Shown piece after piece: positions 9,932 to 17,286 of a DNA stretch of 64,000 nt. This DNA is from Photobacterium gaetbulicola Gung47 (GTDB lineage: Bacteria; Pseudomonadota; Gammaproteobacteria; Enterobacterales; Vibrionaceae), in assembly GCA_000940995.1 (NCBI GenBank), contig CP005973.1, positions 1,302,001-1,366,000 of the forward strand, read 5' to 3'. The notes under the pieces were generated by a model that was not told the origin of the DNA, ran no database searches, and saw nothing but the letters and a program-made list of their open reading frames with translations. The translations under genes and the position numbers were made by a program. Position 1 is the stretch's first letter, and the number at the start of each line of letters is the position of its first letter.

Positions 9932-10801
9932 TCAAGGCTGCTTGAATAGCTTATCTAATGTTTGCTCATAGTCGTGGTAGCCCAGGTAACGGTATAGCTC
10001 TTCACGAGTTTGCATTTGATCGACCACATTACGCTGATGTCCGTCTTGCAATAAGTGCTGGTAGACATTCAGTGCCGCTTGGTTCATCGCCCTGAATGCA
10101 GAAAGCGGGTAAAGCACCATATCGACACCACATTCAGCAAGCTCATCGGTACTGAACAGAGGCGTTTGACCGAATTCGGTGATATTGGCCAAAATCGGCA
10201 CCTTGACGGCATCTGAGAATTGCTGATACTGCTCAAGCGTATTTATTGCTTCAGGGAAAATCATATCTGCTCCGGCTTCCACGCAGGCTTGAGCCCTTTC
10301 GATAGCCGACTCTATTCCCTCGACCGCTAATGCATCGGTTCTGGCCATGATCACGAAGTCAGGATCCACTCTGGCATCAACCGCCGCTTTGATCCTGTCA
10401 ACCATTTCTTGCTGGCTCACAATGGCTTTATTCGGTCGGTGGCCGCAGCGCTTCTGTGCCACCTGGTCTTCCATATGAACAGCAGCAGCCCCACTGCGCT
10501 CCATTTCCTTGATGGTACGAGTAATATTGAATGCACCGCCAAATCCCGTATCAATGTCGACCATCAGCGGAAGTGTCGTGGCAGCGGTAATCCGGCGAAC
10601 GTCTTCCAACACATCGTTCAAGGTCGTAATACCCAAGTCCGGCAAACCATATGAAGCGTTGGCAATTCCTCCCCCCGATAAATATACCGCCTGATGACCC
10701 ACTTGCTCTGCCATCATGGCGCAATACGGGTTGACGGTGCCGACAATCTGTAACGGGTTGTTATTGGCTACCGCTTGGCGGAAGCGTTTCCCTGGACTCA
10801 T
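9932..10801 (-). CDS. prpB: Methylisocitrate lyase PrpB
   Basis: This enzyme of 289 residues splits 2-methylisocitrate into pyruvate and succinate, the last step of the methylcitrate cycle. It has the isocitrate-lyase/PEP-mutase TIM-barrel signatures: VDIDTGFGG near residue 85 and the catalytic-loop motif KRCGHRPNK near residue 120. HMEDQ and MARTDA also fit the family. Its ATG overlaps the stop codon of the upstream GntR gene by four bases (ATGA), so translation of regulator and enzyme is coupled. It is the first structural gene of the operon. Confidence 0.95.
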   Translation of the reverse strand: MSPGKRFRQAVANNNPLQIVGTVNPYCAMMAEQVGHQAVYLSGGGIANASYGLPDLGITTLNDVLEDVRRITAATTLPLMVDIDTGFGGAFNITRTIKEMERSGAAAVHMEDQVAQKRCGHRPNKAIVSQQEMVDRIKAAVDARVDPDFVIMARTDALAVEGIESAIERAQACVEAGADMIFPEAINTLEQYQQFSDAVKVPILANITEFGQTPLFSTDELAECGVDMVLYPLSAFRAMNQAALNVYQHLLQDGHQRNVVDQMQTREELYRYLGYHDYEQTLDKLFKQP

Positions 10802-11496
10802 GAGGCTTTCTCCTTATCCTGCTTCAACTGCTGTTCAATCAACTGGCGGCTTCTCATGATATGACGCCGCATCAACATCTCTGCCAACTCCCCATCACGC
10901 TCTTTCAGGGCGCTGAGAAGATGAAAGTGTTCCTTTAGAGCCTGCTCAGGACGAGAATGCGAACGCTGAGACTGGTAACGGTACATTCGCAGTAAATGAT
11001 AAAGCTCATCGCAAAGCAGGCTGATCAACTTGGTATTCCGGCTGGCTTTGATGACCCGGTAGTGGAAATCAAAATCTCCTTGCTGGTGAAAGTAAGATGC
11101 CCCTTCAACCTGCTCGATATGCTGGTGATGGGCATCAAGTAACGCTTCCAGCCCGTCCAGCTCTTCGTCGGAAATGTGCTCGCAGGCCAGCCTTGCCGCC
11201 ATACCTTCGAGCGCTTCACGTACCGCGTAGATCTCAATCAGCTTTTCCTGACTCAGAGCGACCACCCGGGCTCCGACGTGAGGAATACGCTCAACCAGCC
11301 CCATCGATTCCAAGCGCATGATGGCCTCGCGCAATGGTCCGCGGCTCACGCCATAATATTTGGCTAACTCTGGCTCTGATATCTTGCTGCCCGCGGGATA
11401 GGTACCATTCACAATCTGATCTATGAGCTGTTCAGTCAGATTGTCAGACTTGGTACCTTCCTTTTCACTTGGCCTGTCGACACTTTTCAATTTCAA
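10798..11496 (-). CDS. GntR-family (FadR/FCD type) regulator of the prp operon
   Basis: A predicted transcription regulator of about 232 residues. An N-terminal winged helix (about residues 20-85, including EPELAKYYGVSRGPLREAIMRLE) is followed by an all-helical FCD ligand-binding domain with the usual spaced metal-ligand residues (D/H pattern). It is the first gene of the operon and overlaps prpB by 4 bp, so it is very likely the local propionate-pathway repressor, autoregulating through the palindromes just upstream. No ATG lies before the HTH: the start must be a non-ATG codon, TTG at 11496 or, better spaced from AAGG, TTG at 11490. A rare start would keep regulator levels low. This differs from the sigma-54-dependent PrpR of enterobacteria. 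Confidence 0.88.
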   Translation of the reverse strand: MKLKSVDRPSEKEGTKSDNLTEQLIDQIVNGTYPAGSKISEPELAKYYGVSRGPLREAIMRLESMGLVERIPHVGARVVALSQEKLIEIYAVREALEGMAARLACEHISDEELDGLEALLDAHHQHIEQVEGASYFHQQGDFDFHYRVIKASRNTKLISLLCDELYHLLRMYRYQSQRSHSRPEQALKEHFHLLSALKERDGELAEMLMRRHIMRSRQLIEQQLKQDKEKAS

Positions 11497-11515
11497 CCTT
11501 ATTCACCCGCACCAA

Positions 11516-11525
11516 TTGTCAACAA
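11516..11525. promoter_or_regulatory. Palindromic operator-like site 1 (TTGTCAACAA)
   Basis: TTGTCAACAA lies 20 bp upstream of the GntR start. It is one of three TTGTYRACAA sites in this promoter. The half-site TTGT...ACAA is of the kind bound by FadR/FCD-type GntR proteins. On the minus strand it contains TTGACA, so it may overlap a -35 element. Assignment to the adjacent regulator is inference. Confidence 0.6.
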
Positions 11526-11577
11526 CTTGTTAACCTGCGAACAAATTTAGCGCTACAAAACCGCTTTTACAAGTTAA

Positions 11578-11587
11578 TTGTTAACAA
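11578..11587. promoter_or_regulatory. Palindromic operator-like site 2 (TTGTTAACAA)
   Basis: A perfect 10-bp palindrome, centred 62 bp (about six helical turns) from site 1 and 33 bp (about three turns) from site 3. The shared sequence form and the helical phasing suggest cooperative binding by one regulator, most likely the GntR protein encoded directly downstream. Confidence 0.65.
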
Positions 11588-11609
11588 AATGTATTAGACC
11601 TTAGTATAG

Positions 11610-11621
11610 ATTGTCGACAAT
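11610..11621. promoter_or_regulatory. Palindromic operator-like site 3 (ATTGTCGACAAT)
   Basis: The longest of the three sites, a perfect 12-bp palindrome. It ends three bases before the heptamer tandem repeat begins, so the repeat is the immediate upstream neighbour of the regulatory region. Confidence 0.7.
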
Positions 11622-11623
11622 CC

Positions 11624-11699
11624 TGGCGATTGGCGATTGGCGATTGGCGATTGGCGATTGGCGATTGGCGATTGGCGATTGGCGATTGGCGATTGGCGA
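11624..11699. repeat. 7-bp tandem repeat, about 10.8 copies of GGCGATT
   Basis: Seventy-six bases are an uninterrupted array of the heptamer GGCGATT (ten full copies from 11625 plus flanking partial units) without a single mismatch. It lies between operator-like site 3 of the prp promoter and the terminator of the EamA gene. Because 7 is not a multiple of 3, any reading frame through it has a 21-bp period (IGDWRLA); no ribosome site precedes it, so it is not coding. The perfection of the array suggests recent slippage. Confidence 0.97.
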
Positions 11700-11703
11700 A
11701 GAT

Positions 11704-11732
11704 AAAAAAAGGGTTGCAGCAAGCAACCCTTT
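11704..11732 (-). terminator. Terminator of the EamA transporter gene
   Basis: The stem GGGTTGC/GCAACCC (11711-11717 and 11723-11729) has a five-base loop and, on the minus strand, is followed by seven U. It lies 20 bp after the transporter stop codon and insulates the prp promoter region. Confidence 0.9.
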
Positions 11733-11752
11733 CAGACAAATGGACTTGGTAT

Positions 11753-12643
11753 TTACGCCGTGGCCATATTGTCGGTTTGGATAGGTTTTGGTTTGCGCTG
11801 TGCCAGAATCACACCGGAGAGGACCATACCTCCACCGATATAATGGTATACCGCTAACTGCTCACCCAATGTGATACTGGCGATCAGAGCCGTCAGCACT
11901 GGCATCAGGTTCATGAACATCGCGGTACGATCAGCGCCGAGAATTTCGATGCCTTTGAGCCAGCACCAAGGTGCCAATACCGAAGCTGGCAGTGCAGCAT
12001 ACATAATCAAAGGAAGTGATTCCCCAGTGATTGCCGTACGTTCACTGCCAAGCAGCAACGGGGTTAGCATAGTGACGGCAAAAAGCCCCTGCATATATAC
12101 AGATTGCCAGTTACTTAATGGCATTTTCCAACGCTTTAGTAGTACGCAATATAACGCATAGACAAAGGCAGCAATCAGCAACAGTGCATCGCCCTGCTTG
12201 ATCCCCTGGGAAGTCAGGGTACTGATGTCACCATGGCCTAACATAAATACCAAGCCTGCCAATGATAACACCGCCCCAACCATGGCTAGCGGTAACAGGC
12301 GCTGCCCCAGCAACGGAACACTCAGAAACATACTCAGCAACGGGACAAGTGAAACAATGAGGGCCATATTGGTTGCTGTCGTTGTTGCGGCAGCAAAGTA
12401 CCCCAGAGACTGGTTGAGTACCATACCAAGCAAGGCTAAGAATGCCAGCTTGGACAAATAAGGTTTGATTTCATGACGTTTGCGCCATACCGATGGTAGA
12501 ACAAAAGGAGTCAATACCATCATGGCAAAAAACCAGCGATAAAAAGAGATCGCTCCAGGGTCGATCACGCTGTACGACATTTTGTTTACGATGGCATTCC
12601 CTGCCCAAATGATTACAGTCAATAGAGGAAATAAATAGAACAT
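11753..12643 (-). CDS. EamA/DMT-family transporter
   Basis: An inner-membrane protein of 296 residues in the drug/metabolite transporter superfamily, with ten predicted hydrophobic helices in two EamA repeats. The family start is clear (LTVIIWAGNAIVNK, with the conserved WAGN). The second repeat has the usual GAEILGADRTAMFMNLMPV-type region before helix 9. I chose ATG 12643, preceded by AAAAGGC; the frame opens 13 codons further upstream. The substrate cannot be told from sequence. It is a single gene with its own terminator. Confidence 0.88.
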   Translation of the reverse strand: MFYLFPLLTVIIWAGNAIVNKMSYSVIDPGAISFYRWFFAMMVLTPFVLPSVWRKRHEIKPYLSKLAFLALLGMVLNQSLGYFAAATTTATNMALIVSLVPLLSMFLSVPLLGQRLLPLAMVGAVLSLAGLVFMLGHGDISTLTSQGIKQGDALLLIAAFVYALYCVLLKRWKMPLSNWQSVYMQGLFAVTMLTPLLLGSERTAITGESLPLIMYAALPASVLAPWCWLKGIEILGADRTAMFMNLMPVLTALIASITLGEQLAVYHYIGGGMVLSGVILAQRKPKPIQTDNMATA

Positions 12644-12893
12644 GGTTTGCCTTTTAATTTGATTACCTGGGAATTGTGTCACGTCAGGTTACAAATAAAT
12701 ATCTCTAAAAAGACATCGTGGTTCTATTGTCAGACATTTGGTTTTTTCAGCAGCCGCTTCATGGTATTGAGGACATATCCAAACGTTTTAAAAACCTCAT
12801 ATGCTATTGATATTTAAAATATAAAAACCCACCCCATCGTACTTAACCAAATTCATTCCCATCAAGAAAGAGTGATCTATCCCGCAGGAATGC

Positions 12894-13196
12894 ATGACAC
12901 TTTTCCATCACTCTAACCACTTATATACGGTGCATGCTATCGCGATGTGTAATATGGCAGAGCTCGCAGGAGGGATGATGGCGGATGTATCTATCCCTGT
13001 TAACAGTCACTGGATCCCGGTTGGAATGACGGTGGAATATTTAAAAAAAGCGAAAATAGATCTAACTGCCCGAGCCCAAGGTGAAAATATTGACTGGAAT
13101 ACTGAAGGTGACAAACTTTTGCCGGTTGAGGTAAAAGATACTGAGGGGAATGTCGTCTTTAAAGCTGAAATCACGATGAATGTGAGAATTACTTAA
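12894..13196 (+). pseudogene. 5'-truncated hotdog-fold (DUF4442-like) protein
   Basis: The 100-residue ORF carries the second half of a DUF4442/hotdog thioesterase-like protein: NHLYTVHAIAMCNMAELAGG near residue 8 and the strand-rich part ending EITMNVRIT. Full-length relatives are about 150 residues, with 50-60 residues before the NHLGTVHAIA region. Those are missing: the sequence upstream (12780-12893) shows no in-frame remnant. The gene has probably lost its 5' end; production of a short product from this ATG is possible but would lack the first strand and helix of the fold. Confidence 0.65.
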
Positions 13197-13223
13197 CAGC
13201 ATTAACAATACAATCTACAGAAA

Positions 13224-13253
13224 AAATGGCACAGTGTGGTCACTGTGCCATTT
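13224..13253. terminator. Strong bidirectional terminator
   Basis: A perfect 13-bp stem, AAATGGCACAGTG/CACTGTGCCATTT, with a TGGT loop lies between the convergent hotdog remnant (plus) and the hypothetical gene (minus). A and T runs on each side allow function in both directions. Confidence 0.9.
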
Positions 13254-13273
13254 ATATGTGAATACTACCCAGC

Positions 13274-13726
13274 TTACGATGCTTCCAATACGGGTGTTGC
13301 CGTTTTATTGACCTTTGGCAACCAATGGAACATATACTCAAACAGCTGCTCCTCATCCATCTTGGCTAATTTGCCATGGATGAACGAACTCATATCAATC
13401 AGGTGATCAACCTTTGCCAGCGGCTGATAGGGCTCTTTAAAGCGGCGCCAAATATCTGAATGGTTGACATAAAAATTAGCAGCCGCTACCGCTTCCTCAA
13501 AGGTAGCATGCTCAGAGATCAATCTAGGTCCGTCCCAGGTGGCGCCATCAAGCACGCACACCCCAATTTCCCCAGATTCTTCATAGGTTAGTTCGTCCAC
13601 ATAAGGGACATTCCACCATCGAATAATTTCCTCGTACGGACGCTGTTCATTGAGTTTATCTGAACAAGGAAACTCGTCCATATTGAGTCGATTCCTTACC
13701 GGAATTTGACAAGTTGTAAAATCCAT
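13274..13726 (-). CDS. Hypothetical acidic soluble protein
   Basis: About 150 residues, acidic, with no signal peptide or membrane segment. Tryptophan-rich patches (IIRWWNVPYVDEL, FHWLPKV) and the good codon pattern suggest a real cytoplasmic protein. I do not recognise a family. Starts are uncertain: ATG 13726 has no Shine-Dalgarno sequence, while ATG 13681 has AAGGA at a rather long spacing and would give 135 residues. It is transcribed alone and ends at the strong bidirectional terminator. Confidence 0.6.
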   Translation of the reverse strand: MDFTTCQIPVRNRLNMDEFPCSDKLNEQRPYEEIIRWWNVPYVDELTYEESGEIGVCVLDGATWDGPRLISEHATFEEAVAAANFYVNHSDIWRRFKEPYQPLAKVDHLIDMSSFIHGKLAKMDEEQLFEYMFHWLPKVNKTATPVLEAS

Positions 13727-13918
13727 AGCCAACAATTTGCATATTTTATTTTTTGCATAATGTTAACTATCATGATTTATTTGTCAATTAAAATGATGCG
13801 TAAACCATAGAAAAATTATAACCTTATCGAAGAAATGACTGAGTATTTATCCAAAAAACCCGATTTAGGAACATTTCTTCGTTTCTTGCTCACACAAGCG
13901 ACCCCTACCACTTTTTCT

Positions 13919-14458
13919 TTAATCATTAATGAAAAGTGTTTTGGCTAACCGCGCTAAATTGTAGGCATCATCGTAGCCAGAGTGCTGCCGCCCTTCCCAT
14001 TCGATACCAGCCATTTCCATCGCAGCTCGCTGGCCACATCGCTTCTTGGTCACATGGCGCTGCAACCGGAACAAGGTTGCTAGGTTGAGATACTCATCAA
14101 ATGGAACCTTCAGGCCCTTTTCTTCGCACTCCTTACGAAGGATAATGTCATCACGTCCCCAGGCCGCATAGATTTTATGCCGACCACCGAACTTCTGTTC
14201 AATGGATTTCAAAATATGCCCAAGCGGCTTACCGTTCTTGGCCACCACTTCAGGTTTTATCCCCGTAAGCTCTGTGCAAAACGGCGACACTTCATCATGA
14301 TCCGGTTTGACAAAGTGCTGGGCTCTGCGTACAACCTCACCGCTGGTTAGATCGAGCTCTGCAACGCCAATTTCAATGATCTCACCTGTTCTTGACTCGC
14401 GGCCATCATTCCAACAGCACATTTCGAGGTCAAAACAAACAATACGGTTAAAATTCAT
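13919..14458 (-). CDS. DEDDh 3'-5' exonuclease
   Basis: A 179-residue protein of the exonuclease/RNase T superfamily. The first motif, FDLEMCCW (D and E), is at residues 7-14. ExoII is represented by FTAWGRDD-like sequence (AAWGRDD) near residue 87. ExoIII has the DEDDh signature HSGYDDAYNLA near residue 160. It resembles KapD/ERI1-like single-domain exonucleases that trim RNA or DNA 3' ends; the substrate is unknown. The start ATG (14458) follows GGAAG. The first six codons and the whole promoter region are duplicated 6.3 kb away, at the far edge of an insertion (see repeats). Confidence 0.85.
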   Translation of the reverse strand: MNFNRIVCFDLEMCCWNDGRESRTGEIIEIGVAELDLTSGEVVRRAQHFVKPDHDEVSPFCTELTGIKPEVVAKNGKPLGHILKSIEQKFGGRHKIYAAWGRDDIILRKECEEKGLKVPFDEYLNLATLFRLQRHVTKKRCGQRAAMEMAGIEWEGRQHSGYDDAYNLARLAKTLFIND

Positions 14459-14529
14459 CTTACTTCCGGATATCACGCTATAACTGGCACGAAGGATAGC
14501 ATTTAGCGGCGGGTTAGCCAAAGTGTGAA
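14440..14529. repeat. 90-bp direct repeat, copy 1 (exonuclease 5' end)
   Basis: Ninety bases covering the first six exonuclease codons and the sequence upstream are identical to 20778-20867. This copy is joined to the functional exonuclease gene. Together the two copies bracket 6,248 bp of accessory DNA. Confidence 0.95.
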
Positions 14530-14705
14530 GTAAGAGGAATTACCACTAAGTTGCTGTTATCAAGGTATCTCGCTGTAATCTGAGAGATTCGGACCATGCG
14601 ACAACCTAGCCCTCATTCAAAGCCCACTGCTCGAAATATGCTGGAAAACACCTGTCATGAGGTCAATCAAGCAGTCACTCAAAAGGTCAATCATACAGGT
14701 CACAG

Positions 14706-14852
14706 GGCCGAAAACGTGATCAAGAAAGGACAACTAAAATCATCGAACTGTTAGATAGTGGCATGAGTATAAGAAAAGTGGCTTTGGAGATCGGTTGCAA
14801 TCCGTCAACAGTTCAGCGAGCTAAAAAGCTGATGATTATGGGGGGAGTTTAG
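14706..14852 (+). pseudogene. Resolvase-type recombinase C-terminal fragment
   Basis: An open stretch encodes GRKRDQERTTKIIELLDSGM followed by SIRKVALEIGCNPSTVQRAKK and a stop. This is the hinge and Hin-like DNA-binding helix-turn-helix that ends serine recombinases of the resolvase/invertase group. There is no start codon in frame: a TGA lies upstream near 14658, and the catalytic N-terminal domain is absent. It is therefore a tail fragment, located just inside the left edge of the 6.2-kb insertion, and may be what remains of a recombinase associated with it. Confidence 0.6.
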
Positions 14853-14866
14853 TTACGGCTAATTTC

Positions 14867-15328
14867 CTACTTCACTATCGTTAGTTTGGGCCGCTTGTTT
14901 TTTGCGGCCTGTCTCTCTCTACTCATAGCCGCCTGTGCAGCTATTGAGCAAACCATAAGCTGATACTCGTACTCTTCATTATCAGCCTGAATCACCTCAT
15001 CTATGGATTCCAGCTTAACACCCACAGTTTTATCTGTAGTAAGGCTCAAACGTTCTTTTGGCAAAATTGGGGTTCTGCGAACATTAATATTGTCCCATTC
15101 GGCTACTTCTTGTTTACGGCGGGATACTGCCTGCCTTCGTTTAAAACCAACCCACTTAAACCTTGATATTTCAAGTAGAGCCACCATAACACACAAACAA
15201 CATAAAACTGCTACCCCTTTAAAAATAACCTCAATCACTTCAATCACTTGCATCTCCTTGCTTGCTAAAAAAATGGTAAGCACCAAGGGGGCGGACAAAA
15301 CTAGAACCCCTCCCCCTCTATCTAACAA
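14867..15328 (-). CDS. Hypothetical membrane-anchored protein
   Basis: Up to 153 residues. Two hydrophobic stretches (about residues 8-22 and 35-55, VAVLCCLCVMVALLEI) are followed by a basic and then acidic soluble tail ending RPKLTIVK. No family is recognised. The longest frame begins at TTG 15328. A GTG at 15247, six bases after AAGGAG, is a better supported start and would leave one transmembrane helix. An overlapping ORF on plus looks like a shadow. It lies inside the inserted segment, between the resolvase fragment and the IS3-family element. Confidence 0.5.
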   Translation of the reverse strand: MLDRGGGVLVLSAPLVLTIFLASKEMQVIEVIEVIFKGVAVLCCLCVMVALLEISRFKWVGFKRRQAVSRRKQEVAEWDNINVRRTPILPKERLSLTTDKTVGVKLESIDEVIQADNEEYEYQLMVCSIAAQAAMSRERQAAKNKRPKLTIVK

Positions 15329-15409
15329 TACTTTATCTAAACCGTAATTGAATTTAAAAGTGGCGAGCTGCCAATAGGAGCACTATTAATCCTGACCTGC
15401 CCCCAATAA

Positions 15410-16282
15410 CTAATCCAGCACCTCTTTAGTAATGTCAGTTACATTGCTGTTGTTTAGCCCTGAACGTGTTAGTACTGCAAATTCAGAGGGGGTTAGGTAT
15501 CCGATTGATGAGTGGGGGCGATTTTCATTGTAGTCAATGCGCCAGTCACCGATCAGTTTACGAGCATGGCTTAAGTCTCTGAACAGGTGCTCGTTTAAAC
15601 ATTCGTCCCTGAACTTGCCGTTAAAACTTTCGATATAAGCATTTTGGGTTGGCTTACCTGCTTGTATCAGCTTTAGAATAACACCATGATCGTAAGCCCA
15701 TTGGTCGAGAGCTTTACCCGTAAACTCCGGCCCCTGATCTGTTCGAACGGCCTCAGGATAACCACGGAAAGCTGCAATAGCCTCAAGTATGGCGACTACC
15801 TCATCCCCAGAAATTCCTGATGCAACAGTAATATCTAGGCACTCCTTCGTGAAGTCGTCAACGATAGTGAGGCACTTTATCCTACGACCAGAACTGAGTG
15901 CATCCATGACGAAGTCCATTGACCAGGTATGGTTGGGCAGTGAGGGAAGTAAAAGTGGCTCCCGCCCGACACATAATGATTTCCTTCGCTTCCGTTTACG
16001 AACGGCCAATCCAGCTTCTCGGTATAACCGATAAACACGCTTATGGTTAACCTCTGTCCCTTCCCGCCGAAGAAGACGATGAATACGGCGATATCCAAAC
16101 CGTTTTCTCTCGAGTGCCAGTTCTTGTATGCGAGCCAATAGCTCCACATCACTCTCTTTAGGTTGAGGTTGGTATCTCATCGATGCGCGATTTATACCGA
16201 CGAGCAGACAGGCTTTGCGTTCCGAAATCGTGGTGACTTCCTGCATTACATGCACAGCCTTGCGCTTGTCTCCGACGGTCAA
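15410..16282 (-). CDS. IS3-family transposase OrfB (DDE integrase)
   Basis: A 290-residue DDE transposase domain. The catalytic triad is visible as WSMDFVMD (D), RTDQGPEF (D) and NAYIESFNGKFRDE (E). An HTH_21-type region precedes it (ERKACLLVGINRASMRY). The frame overlaps orfA by 125 bp, as expected when OrfAB is made by -1 frameshifting near AACCAAAG. All key residues are present, so the element may still be active. Confidence 0.9.
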   Translation of the reverse strand: MTVGDKRKAVHVMQEVTTISERKACLLVGINRASMRYQPQPKESDVELLARIQELALERKRFGYRRIHRLLRREGTEVNHKRVYRLYREAGLAVRKRKRRKSLCVGREPLLLPSLPNHTWSMDFVMDALSSGRRIKCLTIVDDFTKECLDITVASGISGDEVVAILEAIAAFRGYPEAVRTDQGPEFTGKALDQWAYDHGVILKLIQAGKPTQNAYIESFNGKFRDECLNEHLFRDLSHARKLIGDWRIDYNENRPHSSIGYLTPSEFAVLTRSGLNNSNVTDITKEVLD

Positions 16283-16541
16283 TACTTTGGTTAAGAGCCG
16301 CTTTCAAAGCATCAACATCAAGCATGGATTCCGCCAATAGCTTCTTAAGCTTGGCATTTTCATCTTCCAATGCCTTTAAGCGACGAGCATCGGAAACATC
16401 CATGCCCGCGTACTTTTTACGCCAGAGGTAGAATGTGGCATCAGAAATATTGTGCTTGCGGCATAATTCTTTGACGGGCAAACCCGCCTCCGCTTCCTTG
16501 AGAATGGCAATGATCTGCTGTTCATTGAATCGCTTCTTCAT
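16158..16541 (-). CDS. IS3-family transposase OrfA
   Basis: An N-terminal helix-turn-helix protein of IS3-family elements. MKKRFNEQQIIAILKEAEAG begins it, CRKHNISDATFYLWRKKY is the recognition region, and a leucine-zipper-like segment (LKALEDENAKLKKLLAE) follows near residues 58-75. The frame runs on to 127 residues, longer than the usual 85-100, because the normal stop is missing; the last 40 residues are a shadow of orfB. Function would be as part of a frameshifted OrfAB. Confidence 0.85.
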   Translation of the reverse strand: MKKRFNEQQIIAILKEAEAGLPVKELCRKHNISDATFYLWRKKYAGMDVSDARRLKALEDENAKLKKLLAESMLDVDALKAALNQSIDRRRQAQGCACNAGSHHDFGTQSLSARRYKSRIDEIPTST

Positions 16542-16610
16542 ATTCACCTTCCTTCTTATAAGATGAACATTACTAAGTTATGGCTGGATTAGAAAGCGGG
16601 GAGCAGGTCA

Positions 16611-17220
16611 CCCGGATTGTGCCACCCTTTTTACCAGAGCAGAACTACAACGAGGACAATACAGAGTAGAGTTGTGACGGTGTTTCAGTGAGTTTACATG
16701 GTCGCGAGTCGTCAGAGTTGTAGTTGAAACATAAGCTTGGATCGACTGAATTATGTACTGTTCATCATTTGAGTCTAATTCTAATACCCTAAATGATTTT
16801 ATATACCGACCCAAACCGCTATTCATAACATTTGAAGGTAAAGGTGTTCGTAGACTACAATCACCACTAAAATATACAACTGTTTTAATTAGCCTTTCAT
16901 CAATATTCAAAAATTCAGAAAGGACTTTTTTTTGTCTATATGTTTGCCTAAGTGGATTTTGAAACCTAAATTTCTTTCCATATAATGATTGTGTCCATTG
17001 AACTGCGCGTTCATCACCAAAAATCCAACCTTTAATATTTTTGGTTTCAACAATAAACAATCCGTACTTAGACACGATTAGATGATCAATCTGTGCTGTA
17101 CCGTTATGTGACGGCAATATTAGATCATGAAAACGAGTATAAGTGCCTTTATCAAGAGAAAGCCAAAATATTTAATGACGTTTTCTTCTCACCAAACCAG
17201 CCCTTAAAGATATTAAACAT
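16611..17220 (-). pseudogene. NERD-domain gene, frameshifted and cut by IS3
   Basis: The frame begins at ATG 17220 with MFNIFKGWFGEKKTSLNI, typical of NERD (nuclease-related domain) proteins. An extra T in an ATTTTGG run (plus strand AAAA at 17165-17168) then breaks it. In the next frame it continues WLSLDKGTYTRFHDLILPSH and shows the NERD core GTAQIDHLIVSKYGLFIVETKN, with D and E-x-K nuclease-like residues. The C-terminal topoisomerase-type zinc finger starts (CPRCSSALVKRV) and is cut by the IS3 end at 16610 before its second Cys pair. So two independent lesions are visible. A TTG-started fragment (17117) could still be translated but would be incomplete. Confidence 0.85.
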
Positions 17221-17286
17221 TATCAGTTCAACCTATTACTTGATATTTTTAAACAGTAACTTAAAAGTAACCAACAAAGACTGAAA

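Larger units (their letters stand above)
15393..16610 (-). mobile_element. IS3-family element (IS407-like), 1218 bp
   Basis: The element is bounded by inverted repeats TGACCTGCCCCC.. (15393) and, on the other strand, TGACCTGCTCCC.. (16610), both continuing to CTAATCCAGC after about 10 mismatch-rich bases. It encodes orfA and orfB on the minus strand. No target-site duplication is visible (ATCC on the left, CCCG on the right), so one flank has probably been rearranged since insertion. The right end cuts a NERD gene, and the rest of that gene is not on the left side. Confidence 0.88.

Noticed and set aside
11624..11699. Possible CRISPR array
   Set aside because: The units are 7 bp, directly abutting and without spacers.
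11630..11857. 75-codon ORF with a repeated IGDWRLA peptide
   Set aside because: It is only the translation of the 7-bp array continuing antisense into the EamA gene; there is no ribosome site before it.
15003..15347. 114-codon ORF on plus overlapping the hypothetical membrane protein
   Set aside because: The minus-strand frame has a coherent membrane helix and charged tail, while this frame has a Ser/Thr-rich shadow composition.
17093..17284. 63-codon ORF on plus opposite the NERD start
   Set aside because: Antisense to the real NERD 5' end, which is recognisable on minus after correcting one base.
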